Shown: positions 35,055 through 46,538, counted from the first letter of the stretch. The stretch: 64,000 nucleotides of DNA from Stagnimonas sp965279705 (GCA_965279705.1 OZ257257.1:2294001-2358000), one strand, 5' to 3'. Notes: a model not told the origin generated them from the letters alone. Numbers and translations: made by a program.

Positions 35055-35813
35055 CTACCTCAGAAAATCCGAAACCGCCGCTTTTACGGCCGCATCGGCC
35101 GCGAGCGTGAAGTGATCCGCCCCTGCAATCTCCAAGTACTGCCCGCTACAGAGTGCCGCCGCGAGGCGCGGGCCTTGGCCCAGTACCAGATCTTTTTCGC
35201 CACTGATCACGAGCGTCGGCACTGTGATCGCCGCAGCCTCCGCCCCCGTGAGCGCGGGATAGCTCGCCAGCGAGAGTGCACGCAGGGCAGCACGATCGCC
35301 GCCGGTGGCATTGACAAAGTTCCAGTAGGCCGCGAGATGCTTGGGCATGTCCTTCGGGTATTCGGTGCGTTCCAGCACCGGTGCCAGGGCCGGCATCGTG
35401 CGCTCGAAGGTATGCGAACCCAAGCCCAGCAGCCCGTCACCGGTAGCCAGCAGCACCGCCTTGGTGAATCGCGCCGGCTCGGTTTGCAAAAGATGTAGCG
35501 TGACTGCCGTGCCAATCGAATAGCCCACGACAGCTGCCTGCCCGACACCGAGATGGTCGAGCACCGCCAGCACATCGCTGGCGAGCGCAGCACTACCGTA
35601 GGCCTCGCTTTCGTGCGGCTTGTCGCTCTTGCCGTGGCCGCGAAAGTCGAGGCCGATCACCTGAAAGCCACTGTCGTTCAGCGCCTTCACCCAACCAACC
35701 GCGCCGTAGTTGGCACGAAAGTTCACCGTCGCGCCGTGCAGCAACACGACGGGGTGGCCAGTGCCGTGGACTTCGTAGTGGATACCGATAGTTTTGTTTT
35801 GAATGGTGGGCAT
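35055..35813 (-). CDS. Alpha/beta hydrolase
   Basis: 252 residues, cytoplasmic. Core elements in order: GTGHPVVLLHGATVNFRAN (oxyanion loop HG), GLDFRGHGKSDKP, nucleophile elbow VVGYSIGTAV with Ser, VPTLVISGEKDLVLG (Asp) and IAGADHFTLA (His). A full Ser-Asp-His triad is therefore present, unlike the NRPS-linked hydrolases. The pattern resembles carboxylesterase/lactonase-type enzymes such as 3-oxoadipate enol-lactonase, but the substrate cannot be predicted. It stands as a single gene. Confidence 0.85.
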   Translation of the reverse strand: MPTIQNKTIGIHYEVHGTGHPVVLLHGATVNFRANYGAVGWVKALNDSGFQVIGLDFRGHGKSDKPHESEAYGSAALASDVLAVLDHLGVGQAAVVGYSIGTAVTLHLLQTEPARFTKAVLLATGDGLLGLGSHTFERTMPALAPVLERTEYPKDMPKHLAAYWNFVNATGGDRAALRALSLASYPALTGAEAAAITVPTLVISGEKDLVLGQGPRLAAALCSGQYLEIAGADHFTLAADAAVKAAVSDFLR

Positions 35814-35844
35814 TCGACTTCCCTAGCAAGCAGCCGAGTCCATC

Positions 35845-36717
35845 TTAAAGAGCGCGCGCTGCAAACGTATCGCAGGCATTCACATCACCCTTCTCGAAGC
35901 CGATCGTGAACCAGCGCACCCGCTGTGCTGCCGTGCCATGGGTAAACGCGTCGGGCACCACCTCGCCCTGACTCTGCTTTTGCAGACGATCGTCGCCGAT
36001 GGCGGTGGCAGTGTTCATGGCCTCTTCGATATCTCCCGCCTCCAGCCAGTTGTGGCGCGCCTGCGACTTGTTGGCCCAGAGGCCGGCGAAGCAATCGGCT
36101 TGCAGCTCCTGCCGCACCAGCAGGCCGCCGTCACCTTTCACATCCTTACCAGCCTGACGTGCGGCGTTGACCTTGTCGCTCACACCAATGAGCGTCTGCA
36201 CGTGGTGCCCCACTTCATGGGCAATGACATAGGCCTCGGCAAAATCACCACCACCGCCGAGCTTGCTGCGCATCTCGTCGAAGAAGCTCGTATCGAGATA
36301 CACCTTGCGATCACCAGGGCAATAGAACGGACCACTGGCACTCGAGGCGCCACCGCAGGCGGTCTGCACGCCGCCCGAGAACAGCACCAGCTTGGGCTGC
36401 TCGTACTGCGCGTTGCTGGCCTGGAAGATCGCACCCCACACATCCTCGGTCTCGCCGAGAATCGAGGCCACGAAGGCCCGGTTGGCGTTGTTCTCAGCCG
36501 AAGGTGCGGCGCTTTGTGTAGCGACCGGGCCACCGCCGCCGACCACCGAATTGACCAGACCCAGCATCTCCAGCGGGTTCTTGCCGAGGATGAGGCTGAT
36601 GACAACCACGGCTGCAATGCCGCCGATACCCAGCTTGCCGCCGCCTAGACGCAGGCCACCGCCGCCGCTGCCGCCGTCTTCGACGTTGCTGCTCTGTCTT
36701 CCATCTCTCCAGCGCAT
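35845..36717 (-). CDS. YpfJ-type neutral zinc metalloprotease
   Basis: 290 residues. Membrane-anchored or secreted protein: a Gly-rich N-terminus (GGSGGGGLRLGGGKLGIGG), one hydrophobic segment (IGGIAAVVVISLILG), then the neutral zinc metallopeptidase domain with HEVGHHVQTLIG as the zinc motif and GGLLVRQELQADCFAGLWAN carrying the third ligand. The family (KPN_02809/YpfJ) is widespread and its substrate unknown. It follows tgt by 3 bases and may be co-transcribed. Confidence 0.92.
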   Translation of the reverse strand: MRWRDGRQSSNVEDGGSGGGGLRLGGGKLGIGGIAAVVVISLILGKNPLEMLGLVNSVVGGGGPVATQSAAPSAENNANRAFVASILGETEDVWGAIFQASNAQYEQPKLVLFSGGVQTACGGASSASGPFYCPGDRKVYLDTSFFDEMRSKLGGGGDFAEAYVIAHEVGHHVQTLIGVSDKVNAARQAGKDVKGDGGLLVRQELQADCFAGLWANKSQARHNWLEAGDIEEAMNTATAIGDDRLQKQSQGEVVPDAFTHGTAAQRVRWFTIGFEKGDVNACDTFAARAL

Positions 36718-36720
36718 GGC

Positions 36721-37866
<1,146 letters not shown>

Positions 37867-37944
37867 CTGCCTATTGTGCGACAGAGTTCAGACCCGATTC
37901 ACGCACGGCCCCTAATTTGATTCTTGCAATCGCTCACGCGCTTT

Positions 37945-38038
37945 CGAGGTTCCTCCCTTCCTCGTTAGCCAACGAACTGCACTGGCGCTCTCCCTCGCCA
38001 GTCCTTAAGCCGCCAGCCTCATCGCTGGCGGTTTTTTT
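37945..38038 (+). ncRNA. Candidate small RNA with CU-rich loops and terminator
   Basis: Between tgt and the glucan synthase gene the plus strand has successive hairpins: CGAGG/CCTCG (37945-37964) with a loop TTCCTCCCTT, ACTGGCG/CGCCAGT (37981-38002) with a loop CTCTCCCT, and a terminator stem CCGCCAGC/GCTGGCGG (38010-38031) followed by seven T. No plus-strand protein gene precedes the terminator. CU-rich loops of this kind pair with ribosome binding sites in several known sRNAs (e.g. the C-rich loops of Xanthomonas sX13). The 5' end and promoter are not clear, so the start is approximate. Confidence 0.5.
38010..38038 (+). terminator. Plus-strand intrinsic terminator with no upstream protein gene
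   Basis: CCGCCAGC, loop CTCATC, GCTGGCGG, then TTTTTTT. The T-run overlaps the last codon of the minus-strand glucan synthase gene. It points away from tgt and would end a plus-strand transcript starting in the tgt upstream region. Confidence 0.75.
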
Positions 38039-41000
38039 ATTGGGCGCTAGGTTGCCCGACCACCACGCACACCAAGTGTTCCGCACCGTCGTCCAACAGG
38101 GTCAGCAGCGTGCCCGTCACCGTCAGATCCGCTGCGCTCACCGTGGTACCGGTCGCTGTGGGGTCGAACTGGACATCAAGCTGCAGGCGGCTGTGGCCGT
38201 AGCGGTATTGCACCTGGCAGCGTTGCGACTGCTCGCGCCACAGGGGCTGAATGCGCAGCTCGGCACCTTCACGTTGCAGGCCCAGCAGCGACTCGATCAT
38301 CAGGCGATACATCCAGCCTGCCGAGCCGGTGTACCAAGTCCAGCCGCTACGGCCGGTGTGGGGTGCTACGCCGTAGATGTCGGCAGCCACCACATACGGT
38401 TCGCCCTTGTAGGTGTCGCTGGCGGCGAGATCCACACCGCGTTGCAGCGGGTTGATCATCGCCGCCAGCGACCAGGCGCGCGGTGCATCGCCCATCTGTG
38501 CAAAGGCCATCGTCGCCCAGATGGCGGCGTGGGTGTACTGGCCGCCGTTTTCGCGCACGCCGGGCGGATAGCCTCGGATGTAGCCGGGGTCTGAGCCCTT
38601 GCCATCGAAGGGTGGATGCAGCAGCTGGATCAACCCTGCGTCGCGTCGCACCAGATGCGCATCCAGCGACTGCATGGCTTGCGCGGCGCGCGGAGTGGTG
38701 CGGTTGTCCGACAGCACCGACCAGCTCTGCGCGATGGAGTCGATGCGGCATTCGACATTGGCGGCGCTGCCCATCGGCGTGCCGTCGTCGAAAGTGGCGC
38801 GGCGATACCACTCGCCGTCCCAGGCGTGGGCCTCGACACTCGCGCGCAGCTTGGCTTCGGTGTCGACACACCAGCGGGCGAAGCCAGAGTCGCCGCGCTG
38901 AGCGGCTAGTGGTGCGAAATCACGCAGGCAGCGGGCGTAGAAAAATGCCAGCCATACGCTCTCGCCACGGCCTTCAATGCCGACCAGATTCATGCCGTCG
39001 TTCCAGTCCCCTGCGCCCATCAATGGCAGGCCCTGCTCACCCAAAGTGACGCGCTGCAAGGCGCGGCGGCAGTGCTCGTAGAGGGAGCCGCTCTCGCCGC
39101 TGAGACGCGGCAGGTCGTAGTCGGATTCCTGATGTGGTGCCAGCTCGCGCGCTTCGAGGAAGGCCACCGACTCGTCCAGCACACCGGTGTCGCGCGTCGC
39201 CATCACATAGCGCGCGGTACCGAGCGGCAGCCAGAGGAAGTCGTCCGAGCAGCGCGTGCGCACGCCACGGCCGGCCGGCGGGTGCCACCAGTGCTGCACG
39301 TCGCCCTCGACGAACTGGCGCGAGGCGCATAACAGCAGTTGCTGGCGCAGCAGCTGCGGCGCGTTGTGCACGAGTGCCAAGCAATCCTGCAACTGGTCGC
39401 GGAAGCCGAACGCCCCGCCCGACTGGTAATAGCCACTGCGCGCCCACAGGCGACAGGCGATGGTCTGGTACAGCAGCCAGCCGTTGGCGAGCACGTCGAA
39501 GGCTGGGTCCTGACTCTGGACCTGCACGCGGCCAAGCACATCGGCCCAGTGGTTGCGCACGCGGGCGAGTGCGTTCTGAGCTGCGATGGCGCCTTGATAG
39601 AGCTTGACGATGCCGCGCGCGTGAGTGGTGTCGCTGCCGAGGCCCAGAAGGAACACCACTTGCTGCGTCTGTCCGACTGCCAGATCGGTGTGCGTGCGAA
39701 TGCCGCCGCAGGGGTCGAGTGCCGCGCCCAGCCGCCCGCTCAATCTCGCGCGGCGCATGGCAGCCGGGCGACGCATTTCACCGTTACGGCCGATGAACTC
39801 GCCACGATCACCGGTGACGCTGCGCTGCAAGCCGCTCAAATGGCAGAACGCCACCTTGCCGCCCAAGTCGGGCGTATAAGCATTGCGCGCGAAGATCGCC
39901 CCCGTCTCGGCATCAAGCTCGGTGACCAGATGCGGTGCGCATTTTTCGCTGCGATCGCCCATCAGCCATTGCACGTAGCTGGTGACCGAAATCTTGCGGG
40001 GCCGATCCGACAGATTGCTGAGCTTGAGCACCGAGAACTTCACCGAAGCATCGAGTGCGACATACACCCACAGCTCGCTGCGAATGCCGCGATTGAGATG
40101 CTCGTAGACGGTGTAGCCGAAGCCGTGGCGCGTCACGTACGGCATTAAGCCATCGCAGGGCAAGGGTGTGGGCGACCAATACTGGCCGGTCTCCTCGTCA
40201 CGCAGATACAGCGCCTCGCCAGAAGGATCACTCACCGGATCGTTGGCCCAGGGCGTCAGGCGAATCTCGTGCGCGTTTTCGGCCCAGGTGTAGGCGCTGC
40301 CGCTCTCGGAGACCACCGTGCCGAAATGCGGATTCGCCAGCACATTGCACCAGGGCAGCGGCGTGCGGCGCTGGGTGTCGGTGGGGATGATGTATTCGCT
40401 GCCATCGGCCGAAAAACCACCGCGGCCGTTGTCGAGCAGCATCGGCTTGCTCAACTTGGCGTCGATGCCGCGATAGGCGCCGGACTCCGGTTTGCGCGTG
40501 GGCACGAACAGCGGGCCGTCGTGTTCGTCGAGCTGGCGGCGGTTGATCTGCTCCGGCAGCGAGCCATCGGCATCGCTGACGATGAGGCGCGCCACCGCTT
40601 GTTGCAGCAGCATGTCTTCCATCGGCATGTGCTCGATGCTGCGCAGGTGGATGCGCCCGCCGCGCTCGTCTGGCTGGCGATCGTGCGGCAGCGCGATCAT
40701 GGCGTTGATGGCGTCGTTGAGCTGCTGGCGGTAACCGGCGTGGTCTTCGTTCCAGATCAACAGATCAACGGTAAGGCCGCGGCTCTTCCAGTAGGCGTGC
40801 GCGTTCACCATCTGCCGCACGAGGCCGATGTTGTCGATGTGGCGAATCTTCACCAGCACCAGCGGCAGGTCGCCGCTGATCGAGTAGCCCCACAGGCCCG
40901 ACTGCCCGCGCTGGTTGCGCGCAATCACGCCCGGCGGCGCGCGCAGGCGGTTGCTGGCATACACCACGTGCCCAGCCATCTGCTGGTAGAGCTGCGCCTC

Positions 41001-44000
41001 GCGGTCGCTAATGGCGAGCTGCCGCAGGCTCACTTGGTTTTGCGTCCACGCGAGGTCGTGAATGCGATCGGCCATGCGCGGGTCGCGATACTTGCTGACC
41101 AGTGCCAATGCGCCCTCGCGGTCGCGCGCAACGCCAGTGACGAGATCGACGGTGAGCGTCTTGCCGGGCGGAATGCGCACCCGCTGGCGGATGGCCAGCA
41201 CCGGGTCGAGCACACAGCCTTCGCTGCCGCCAAGTGCGCCACTCTTCTTCAGCGCCTGCGGGTTGGCGAGGCTGCGACCGCGCCCGATGAAGGCCGCGCG
41301 ATCGGTCTCGAAACTCACTGCCGCCACCGGCTCGCCGCGCACGCACATCAGTTGCAGCATGGTCGGGTGCTGCTCGTGACCGGCGCGCGGGCGGCGTGTG
41401 GCCAGCACGGCTTCGAGTGCCGGCTGCAACTCGGTCTGCACGAAGAGCTTTGTGAAGGCCGGATGCGCCGCATCGTCGGCCAACGGAGTGAGCACCGGCT
41501 CGGCGTAGCTGGTGAGTTCCAGCACACGCGTGTCGCTGCCGCGATTGGTCAGGCGGATGCGGCGCAGCTCCACGTCGTCCTCGGGCGAGACGACAATTTC
41601 CATTTGAGTATCGATCTCGTGATCGCGGCGGCCGAACTCGGCAGCGGTGTCGCTGAAGCTGGCCTCGTAGCGATCCGGCACGGTGCAGGTGGGCTGGTAG
41701 GTGGTGCTCCAGGTCAACCCGCGCTCGACGTCGTGCAGGTACACGAAGGCGCCCCAGGCATCGCGGGTCACGTCCTCACGCCAGCGGGTGAGCATGAGGT
41801 TGTTCCAGCGGCTGGAACCACCACCGCTATTGCTCACCATGACGTGGTAGCGGCCATTGCTGAGCAGCTGCACCTGCGGCGTCGGCGTGTGTGGCGTGGC
41901 GAAGTTGCGGGCCGTACTGCCGCTACTTTCAAACAGATGCTCGCGGCGCGTGCTGGCGCGCACGCTTCGGGGTGGCCGCGCCTGCGGCACACGCTCCTGC
42001 AGCAGCCGCAGTGTGGCGCGCACCGGCGCGTTGACGGCAAAGCGCCGCGCCATCGGGTGGCCGTGCAGCAGGGCGTCGATCGACAGCAGGCTCATCGCCT
42101 GGTGGTGCGCCATGAACGAGCGCACCGGCACCGGCGCGCCATCGCGGCCGACACGGGCGGGTGTGAAATCGAGCGCTTCGTAGAAGCCCATTGGCGTGCG
42201 CATGCCGTAGGACTCCAGCCGCTTGAGATTGGCGACCGCCTCAATCGGCTCGAACATCGTGGCCATGACGGTGGCGTACGGCGCAATCACCAAGTCTTCG
42301 GCGAGGCCCTTCTTCACCCCCAGCGTCGGCACGCCGAAGGCGTGGTACTGGTAGTTCTCGCTGGCATCGACCGCGTTGTAGCCGGATTCCGAAATGCCCC
42401 AGGGCACCTTGCGCAAGGCGCCGTAGGCGATCTGCTGCTTGACGGCCGCATGGCTGAAATGGTCGAGCAGCGAATTTGCATAGCTCGGCATCAGCAGCAT
42501 CGGCATCAGGTACTCGAACATGGTGCCGCTCCACGACACCAACGACGGTGTGGCGGTGCCAGGCGTGAGCTGACGACCCATCGCGAACCAGCTGCGCTGC
42601 GGTACTTCGCCGGAGGCGATGGCGAGAAAGCTCGCCAGACGCGCCTCCGAAGCCAGCAGATCATATGAGTTGCGGTCGAGCCGATGGCTTTCGATATCGA
42701 AGCCGATCGATAGCGCGTTCTTGCGCTTGTCGTAGAGGAAGGCGTGCTCGACATTCAGCAGCACGTCGATGTCGGCGATGCAGCGATCGAGCAAGGCGAG
42801 CGCATCGTGCGCGCAGGCACCGGCGCGGCTTTGGCGTGTTGCCGTCTCTTGCAGGCTGGCACCCAGCCGGGCGACGCCGGGCTGCTCGTCTGCACCGAAG
42901 GTGGGGAAGGCTTGGCGCAGCTCGTGTTCCAGCTGGTTGAGCTGTTCGAGAAACCGCACGTCGTTATCGGCCAGTGCAAAAAATCCGGAGATTTCCACTG
43001 CGAACATCGGGGCATCGCCTGCCGGGCGCGTGCTGCCACCCTGATCGAGCAGACGCAGCTGGTCGTCGAGCGTGGTGCGTGCCGCACGTTGCGTGCGCGC
43101 ATCCAGCAGGCCTTGCAGCCAGTGCTCGGGCAGCACGCTGGCTTGCGGCAGTTCGAGCAGCGCCGTGCGCAGCGCCAGCAGGCAGCCGAGAAAATTGCCG
43201 CTATCGACACTCGACACGTAGCGCGGCAGCAGCGGTGCGAGTGTTTCGGTGTCGTACCAGTTATAGAGATGGCCGCGATGACGCTCCAGGCGCATCAGCG
43301 AGGCGAGCGTGTCAGCCGTACGTCGCAACAGCGTGTAGGGGCCGATGTAGCCGAAGTCGTGCGCGCTCAGATTGGCGAGCAGCGACAGGCCGATGTTGGT
43401 GGGCGAGGTGCGGCGGGCGACCACCGCACGCGGTGATTCCTGCACGTTGTCTGGCACCAGCCAGTGGTCGGCGGCGGTGACGTGCTTGTCGAAGTAGCGC
43501 CAGGTTTGCCAGGCCAGCGCACGCAGGTAGCGCTTGTCCGTGCTGACCGGTGCGGCCAGGTGCGCAGGGCGCGGCAGACACAACCACCAGGTCAGCACCG
43601 GTGCGGCGATCCACGTCAGCAGGATGGGGAGCGCGACCAGCAGGCTGTGCAGCGAGACCCAGGCGCAGGCGACGCTGGTGACGAGTGCGGTCAGCGGGAT
43701 CACGCTCATCCGCCGCCAGATGTTGCGCAGATCATGCTGCTCGCCACCCGCATGCGAGGCACGCCATTGCAGCAAATGCTTGCCGCTGATGTTCAAGCGC
43801 CAGAGCGTGCGCAGCGTGGCGTCGAGCTGCCACCAGCTGTCGAACGGCAGGCAGGCCAGCTCGTAGCCCGCGCGCAGCAGCCCGAGCTTGAGGTGATGCA
43901 GATGCTGGCGCACCAGCAGCGGCGCGCGCAGCAGGGCGTCGAGTGCAGCGCACAGCGGCGGCAGCGCCATGAAAGCGACCACCGCGAGCGTCACGGCCAG

Positions 44001-46538
44001 TGGTGTCTCAGACCACAGCCATCCGAGCAGCAACAGTGTCAGTTGCGCAGGCGCGACGAAGATGCGGCGCAGGTTGTCGAACAGCTTCCAGCGCGTGATG
44101 GTGTTGAGCGGATTGGCGACACGCTCGCCCTTCGCATTGCGCACGCGGCCGACGATCCACGCCGCCACCTGCCAGTCGCCGCGCACCCAGCGGTGGTGGC
44201 GGCTGACATCGTCGAGCACTTGCGTGGGGTAGTCCTCCACCATCTCGACGTCGGCGATGAGGCCAGCGCGGGCGTAGCCGCTTTCGATCAGATCGTGGCT
44301 CAGCACGCGGTCATCCGGCAGCCGGCCTCTCAAGGCGCGCTCGAAGGCAGCGACGTGATAGATGCCCTTGCCGACGAAGGAGCCTTCACCGAACAGGTCT
44401 TGATAGACGCTGCTGACGAGGCCGGTGTAGGTATCCACCCCGCCCTCGCCGCCCATGAACTGCGCATAGCGCGAGCCATTGGCACCCGCCAGCCCCGACG
44501 ACACCCGCGGTTGCAGAATGGCGTAGCCGCTCACCACGACGTTGAGCGCGTCGTCGAAGCGCGGCTGGTGCAGCGGGTGCTCCATCGCCGCCACCATTTC
44601 ACGCGCGGCATCGCGCGGCAGCTCGGTGTCGGTGTCGAGCGTGATGACATAGCGCGTGCCGTGCAGCGCCGCGAGTGCGCCGGCCGTGTGATTGAAGGCG
44701 CTGGCATCACCGGTCAGCAGCAGATGGTTGAGGTCGGCCAGCTTGCCGCGCTTGCGTTCGTGCGCCATCCACACACCCTGCTTCGCGTTCCACTGGCGGG
44801 GTCGGTGCAGCAGCAGGAACTGCTCGCCACCATAACGCTGATTAAGCTGGTCGATGCCCTGCTGCGCCTCGGCAATCAACGCCGCATCCGTGGGCAGCGT
44901 CTCGCCGTCGGCATCGCCGAAATCGGTGAGCAGGATGTAGCTCAGTACGCTGTCGCGGTTGGCGTGAAAGCGAACCTCCAGCTCGTACAGCAGGCGCTTG
45001 ATGCCGCTGCTGCTGGTGATGAGCGTGGGCACCACCAGCGCGGTGCGGGCCTGGGCCTCGATACCCAGCTGATAGTCGAGGCGCGGCAGATAGCGCGGGG
45101 TCATCCACACCGAAAACAGCCAGTGCGTGAGATTCAGGCCTACATCCCAGGCGCAGAAGGCGATCAAGGCCCAGAGCGCGATCTGCACCGAGTGATCACT
45201 CGCGATGGGTGCCAGCCAACCCTGCACGGCCACGGCCAGCAGCGTGGCGAGCAGCAGGGCGATGCCGCCGTAAAGCGTCATCGGCGCGCGCTGGGTCAGC
45301 CACTCGATGTCGCGCTGCGGTGCCAGCGACAGCGTCTTTTCAAGCTCGGCCTGGCCCTTGCCCAATAGATAGTGGCCGACATGATCGGCCGGTGAGGCCT
45401 CGCCGCGCTGCTGGGCGTTGCTGGCCAGTACCACCGCCACGGCTGCCGCTTGCAGCTCGTTGCCGGTCGCGCGTCTGGCGAGTGCCTCGATGCAATGGCG
45501 ATACTGATCGCGCGAGGCGAAGTCCATGCGCGCATAAGCGCCGCTCGGGTCCTGCCGCAGCGCGGCCTCGACCGCACTCAGGCCTTCGACGAAATCACGC
45601 CAGTCCCAGGTATCGAGATTGCGCAGCGTGCCGATGGTGTTGCTGGTGGAGAGCTGTGCGGCGGTCTGATCGTGGATGTTCGCCTCGATGCTGATGACGG
45701 TCGAGCCGCCCTGCTCCACCAGCCGCTGCTCGATCCACGACAGCGGTAGCGCGAGCGTGGCGCTGTGGCCTTGCAGGCGGCGCACCATCTCGGCCACGAA
45801 CGGCGGTGTCAGCGGCACGTTGGCACGGGCCATGTCAGCGACGACGGTGATGAGATTGCGCGGCTCGCGCTCGGCCACATCGAGCATCTGCTCGGCCCAG
45901 TACTTGGCCTGGTTGCGCGCGTGGCGACCTAAGCCCGTGTGCGCCATCACGCGGCGCAGGTTCTCGATCAAGGCCAGGCGCAGCATGATGGGAATAGCCC
46001 ACAACTCGGAGAGCCGCAGCGGCCCGCCGGTGGACTGGTACGCTGCGATGAATCGCGACAGCACTGACTCGCTCACCTGGCCGTCGCCGTGCGAAATGAT
46101 CTCCAGCGACAGCGCGTAGACCCGCGGCAAGTCAGCGCTTGGTCCGGCGCTCAGAATCGGCAAGCCCTTGTGGTAACCCTTGGGCAGATGCTTCTTGGCG
46201 ATGAGAATCTGCTCTTCGAGCAGCCCGAAGTTGTCCACCAACCATTCGCCGGAGGGCGTGATCTGCTGATGGTCATCGAGTGCGGCGGTGAGCAGCGCGT
46301 AGACGCCCTGCAATTCCACTTCGTTGGCATGCAGGCGGCGCAGCAGCTTGGTGCCGGCGCTGCTGACCCCAAGCTGGTGCGTTTCGCCCAGACGAGCGCC
46401 ATGCGCCTCCATTTGCTCGGCGCTGTAGAGCTCGGCGCGCAGTGGCAAAGGCTCCGGCTTGCTGCTTTTGCGCCTCATGCGCAGCACGCGTTGCCACTGC
46501 TGCAAAAACTTTAGTAATTCAGACCCGCGTAAGTTCAT
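38037..46538 (-). CDS. ndvB: Cyclic beta-1,2-glucan synthase (NdvB/Cgs type, GT84-GH94)
   Basis: 2833 residues, matching the family length. Makes cyclic beta-1,2-glucan for the periplasm, which helps in hypo-osmotic adaptation and host interaction. Order: N-terminal cytoplasmic region, membrane pair about 420-480, glycosyltransferase core with ITLDTDTELPRDAA near 630 and RHHRWVRGDW near 780, membrane helices about 815-990, a glycoamylase-like region (SWSGTMFEYLMPMLLMP near 1340), and the C-terminal GH94 phosphorylase domain with GDWNDGMN near 2508 that controls ring length. ATG at 46538; an in-frame TTG at 46553 is possible. Divergent from the SGNH pair. Confidence 0.93.
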   Translation of the reverse strand: MNLRGSELLKFLQQWQRVLRMRRKSSKPEPLPLRAELYSAEQMEAHGARLGETHQLGVSSAGTKLLRRLHANEVELQGVYALLTAALDDHQQITPSGEWLVDNFGLLEEQILIAKKHLPKGYHKGLPILSAGPSADLPRVYALSLEIISHGDGQVSESVLSRFIAAYQSTGGPLRLSELWAIPIMLRLALIENLRRVMAHTGLGRHARNQAKYWAEQMLDVAEREPRNLITVVADMARANVPLTPPFVAEMVRRLQGHSATLALPLSWIEQRLVEQGGSTVISIEANIHDQTAAQLSTSNTIGTLRNLDTWDWRDFVEGLSAVEAALRQDPSGAYARMDFASRDQYRHCIEALARRATGNELQAAAVAVVLASNAQQRGEASPADHVGHYLLGKGQAELEKTLSLAPQRDIEWLTQRAPMTLYGGIALLLATLLAVAVQGWLAPIASDHSVQIALWALIAFCAWDVGLNLTHWLFSVWMTPRYLPRLDYQLGIEAQARTALVVPTLITSSSGIKRLLYELEVRFHANRDSVLSYILLTDFGDADGETLPTDAALIAEAQQGIDQLNQRYGGEQFLLLHRPRQWNAKQGVWMAHERKRGKLADLNHLLLTGDASAFNHTAGALAALHGTRYVITLDTDTELPRDAAREMVAAMEHPLHQPRFDDALNVVVSGYAILQPRVSSGLAGANGSRYAQFMGGEGGVDTYTGLVSSVYQDLFGEGSFVGKGIYHVAAFERALRGRLPDDRVLSHDLIESGYARAGLIADVEMVEDYPTQVLDDVSRHHRWVRGDWQVAAWIVGRVRNAKGERVANPLNTITRWKLFDNLRRIFVAPAQLTLLLLGWLWSETPLAVTLAVVAFMALPPLCAALDALLRAPLLVRQHLHHLKLGLLRAGYELACLPFDSWWQLDATLRTLWRLNISGKHLLQWRASHAGGEQHDLRNIWRRMSVIPLTALVTSVACAWVSLHSLLVALPILLTWIAAPVLTWWLCLPRPAHLAAPVSTDKRYLRALAWQTWRYFDKHVTAADHWLVPDNVQESPRAVVARRTSPTNIGLSLLANLSAHDFGYIGPYTLLRRTADTLASLMRLERHRGHLYNWYDTETLAPLLPRYVSSVDSGNFLGCLLALRTALLELPQASVLPEHWLQGLLDARTQRAARTTLDDQLRLLDQGGSTRPAGDAPMFAVEISGFFALADNDVRFLEQLNQLEHELRQAFPTFGADEQPGVARLGASLQETATRQSRAGACAHDALALLDRCIADIDVLLNVEHAFLYDKRKNALSIGFDIESHRLDRNSYDLLASEARLASFLAIASGEVPQRSWFAMGRQLTPGTATPSLVSWSGTMFEYLMPMLLMPSYANSLLDHFSHAAVKQQIAYGALRKVPWGISESGYNAVDASENYQYHAFGVPTLGVKKGLAEDLVIAPYATVMATMFEPIEAVANLKRLESYGMRTPMGFYEALDFTPARVGRDGAPVPVRSFMAHHQAMSLLSIDALLHGHPMARRFAVNAPVRATLRLLQERVPQARPPRSVRASTRREHLFESSGSTARNFATPHTPTPQVQLLSNGRYHVMVSNSGGGSSRWNNLMLTRWREDVTRDAWGAFVYLHDVERGLTWSTTYQPTCTVPDRYEASFSDTAAEFGRRDHEIDTQMEIVVSPEDDVELRRIRLTNRGSDTRVLELTSYAEPVLTPLADDAAHPAFTKLFVQTELQPALEAVLATRRPRAGHEQHPTMLQLMCVRGEPVAAVSFETDRAAFIGRGRSLANPQALKKSGALGGSEGCVLDPVLAIRQRVRIPPGKTLTVDLVTGVARDREGALALVSKYRDPRMADRIHDLAWTQNQVSLRQLAISDREAQLYQQMAGHVVYASNRLRAPPGVIARNQRGQSGLWGYSISGDLPLVLVKIRHIDNIGLVRQMVNAHAYWKSRGLTVDLLIWNEDHAGYRQQLNDAINAMIALPHDRQPDERGGRIHLRSIEHMPMEDMLLQQAVARLIVSDADGSLPEQINRRQLDEHDGPLFVPTRKPESGAYRGIDAKLSKPMLLDNGRGGFSADGSEYIIPTDTQRRTPLPWCNVLANPHFGTVVSESGSAYTWAENAHEIRLTPWANDPVSDPSGEALYLRDEETGQYWSPTPLPCDGLMPYVTRHGFGYTVYEHLNRGIRSELWVYVALDASVKFSVLKLSNLSDRPRKISVTSYVQWLMGDRSEKCAPHLVTELDAETGAIFARNAYTPDLGGKVAFCHLSGLQRSVTGDRGEFIGRNGEMRRPAAMRRARLSGRLGAALDPCGGIRTHTDLAVGQTQQVVFLLGLGSDTTHARGIVKLYQGAIAAQNALARVRNHWADVLGRVQVQSQDPAFDVLANGWLLYQTIACRLWARSGYYQSGGAFGFRDQLQDCLALVHNAPQLLRQQLLLCASRQFVEGDVQHWWHPPAGRGVRTRCSDDFLWLPLGTARYVMATRDTGVLDESVAFLEARELAPHQESDYDLPRLSGESGSLYEHCRRALQRVTLGEQGLPLMGAGDWNDGMNLVGIEGRGESVWLAFFYARCLRDFAPLAAQRGDSGFARWCVDTEAKLRASVEAHAWDGEWYRRATFDDGTPMGSAANVECRIDSIAQSWSVLSDNRTTPRAAQAMQSLDAHLVRRDAGLIQLLHPPFDGKGSDPGYIRGYPPGVRENGGQYTHAAIWATMAFAQMGDAPRAWSLAAMINPLQRGVDLAASDTYKGEPYVVAADIYGVAPHTGRSGWTWYTGSAGWMYRLMIESLLGLQREGAELRIQPLWREQSQRCQVQYRYGHSRLQLDVQFDPTATGTTVSAADLTVTGTLLTLLDDGAEHLVCVVVGQPSAQ

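Noticed and set aside
40269..42668. Long plus-strand open frame (799 codons) across the glucan synthase gene
   Set aside because: It lies antisense to the conserved GT84-GH94 gene, its translation is rich in His/Arg/Ala as expected from a GC-rich shadow frame, and no family motif was seen.
43464..45368. Long plus-strand open frame (634 codons) inside the glucan synthase gene
   Set aside because: Antisense shadow of conserved coding sequence with biased composition and no motif.
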